From DASXVU01 sp963732855 (lineage in GTDB: Archaea; Thermoplasmatota; Thermoplasmata; Methanomassiliicoccales; UBA472): a stretch of DNA of 64,000 nucleotides. The stretch is taken from the NCBI GenBank assembly GCA_963732855.1, contig CAVTBB010000001.1, forward strand, positions 192,336 to 256,335, written 5' to 3'. A program made the translations under genes and the position numbers. The notes under the pieces are model-generated. The model was not told the origin of the DNA. It did not search any database and saw only the letters and a list, made by a program, of their open reading frames with translations. Below, piece by piece: positions 63,660 through 64,000 of the stretch (position 1 is the first letter of the stretch; each line of letters opens with the position of its first letter).

Positions 63660-64000
63660 TCATTCTCCAAGCGTCCTTGACTGCATCCTCATGTACTGTG
63701 TCAGATACCATGGCGAGCCGGAGTTCTTGCCGGTGTTCCCTGACTGCTTCCAGCCTCCAAAAGGCTGGGCCCCTACCGACGAGCCAGTGGTCGCCCCCCG
63801 TCGTCTATTTGAGAAGACCACGCCCGCCTCGATGTTTTCGAAGAAGTGGTCCGCAGCTCCTCGTGGTTCCGGGTGTAGACGCCGGCCGTCAGCCCGTAAT
63901 CCGCGTCGTTGGCCATTCGTACCGCTTCCTCTTACTATTTGTACTTCTGTACGAACAGCTACCTAAACTCGAATAGCTCCCTGCCTGAACAGCTTATGGT
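63660..64000 (-). pseudogene. aldehyde dehydrogenase (P5C dehydrogenase-like) C-terminus, broken
   Basis: The last 60 residues are intact: IEAGVVFSNRRRGATTGSSV, GAQPFGGWKQSGNTGKNSGS and PWYLTQYMRM, ending TLGE. This is the C-terminal signature of 1-pyrroline-5-carboxylate dehydrogenase-type ALDHs. Upstream, EEAVRMANDADYGLTAGVYT is one base out of register, and two consecutive stop codons (TAG TAA) stand just before it where the family has a Ser-Phe-like pair. The 5' part lies beyond the window. Confidence 0.65.

Overview
The window looks like a chromosome segment of a euryarchaeal-type archaeon, most likely a methanogen-related member of the Thermoplasmatota (Methanomassiliicoccales or a neighbouring lineage). 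The support is: TATA-box promoters with several apparently leaderless starts; archaeal SepF, RtcB, an archaeal MCTS1-like PUA protein, a RecJ/GAN-type DHH protein, PRC-barrel and DUF835 proteins; an Ech-type membrane NiFe hydrogenase; and a methyltransferase corrinoid protein plus a DUF1638 protein, both typical of methylotrophic methanogens. The lineage is inference; no rRNA or mcr gene is present to settle it.

Layout. 0-6.1 kb: a hydantoinase/oxoprolinase-like gene cut by the window edge, a six-fold repeat membrane protein, a DUF457-type membrane protein, a corrinoid protein, and an AmrS-like radical SAM gene preceded by a tiny zinc-ribbon ORF. 6.2-11.5 kb: a complete, tightly overlapping echABCDEF operon. 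11.9-16.9 kb: SbcD-related phosphoesterase, RNase H-like exonuclease, DHH phosphoesterase, ornithine carbamoyltransferase and a CPBP protease. 16.9-25.9 kb: a candidate structured RNA, an ArsR-type regulator, tRNA-His, two DUF835 membrane proteins around rtcB, an HD phosphohydrolase, SepF, a PUA protein and a zinc-ribbon protein. 26-30 kb: a decayed membrane gene, hypothetical proteins, a PadR regulator and a MoeB/ThiF-like E1 enzyme.

30.5-46 kb is a minus-strand surface cluster: a secreted Ig-like repeat protein, a 1958-residue papain-family protease with 12 FN3 domains and a membrane anchor, a 1671-codon protein with 17 FN3 domains and a membrane anchor, and an ArlH/KaiC-like protein with a ruined Walker A motif behind a long acidic N-terminal region. 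46.3-48.9 kb: a response regulator-PAS-histidine kinase broken into two ORFs. 49-54.7 kb: two ABC-2 export systems facing each other, with HEPN-like and PRC-barrel partners. 55.1-57.6 kb: DUF1638, TusA-like and DsrE-like genes, the first two carrying single-base frameshifts.

From about 57.6 kb to the end almost every recognisable gene (Bat-type HTH regulator, two sensor kinases, an FN3-membrane protein, an aldehyde dehydrogenase) is broken by frameshifts and stop codons. This is either a genuine decay zone or a stretch of poor sequence; the single-base indels at 45.4, 47.4, 56.1 and 56.4 kb keep sequencing error open. Functionally, the Ech hydrogenase and corrinoid protein point to H2-linked energy conservation and methyl transfer, while the surface cluster, sensors and exporters point to interaction with surroundings or other cells.
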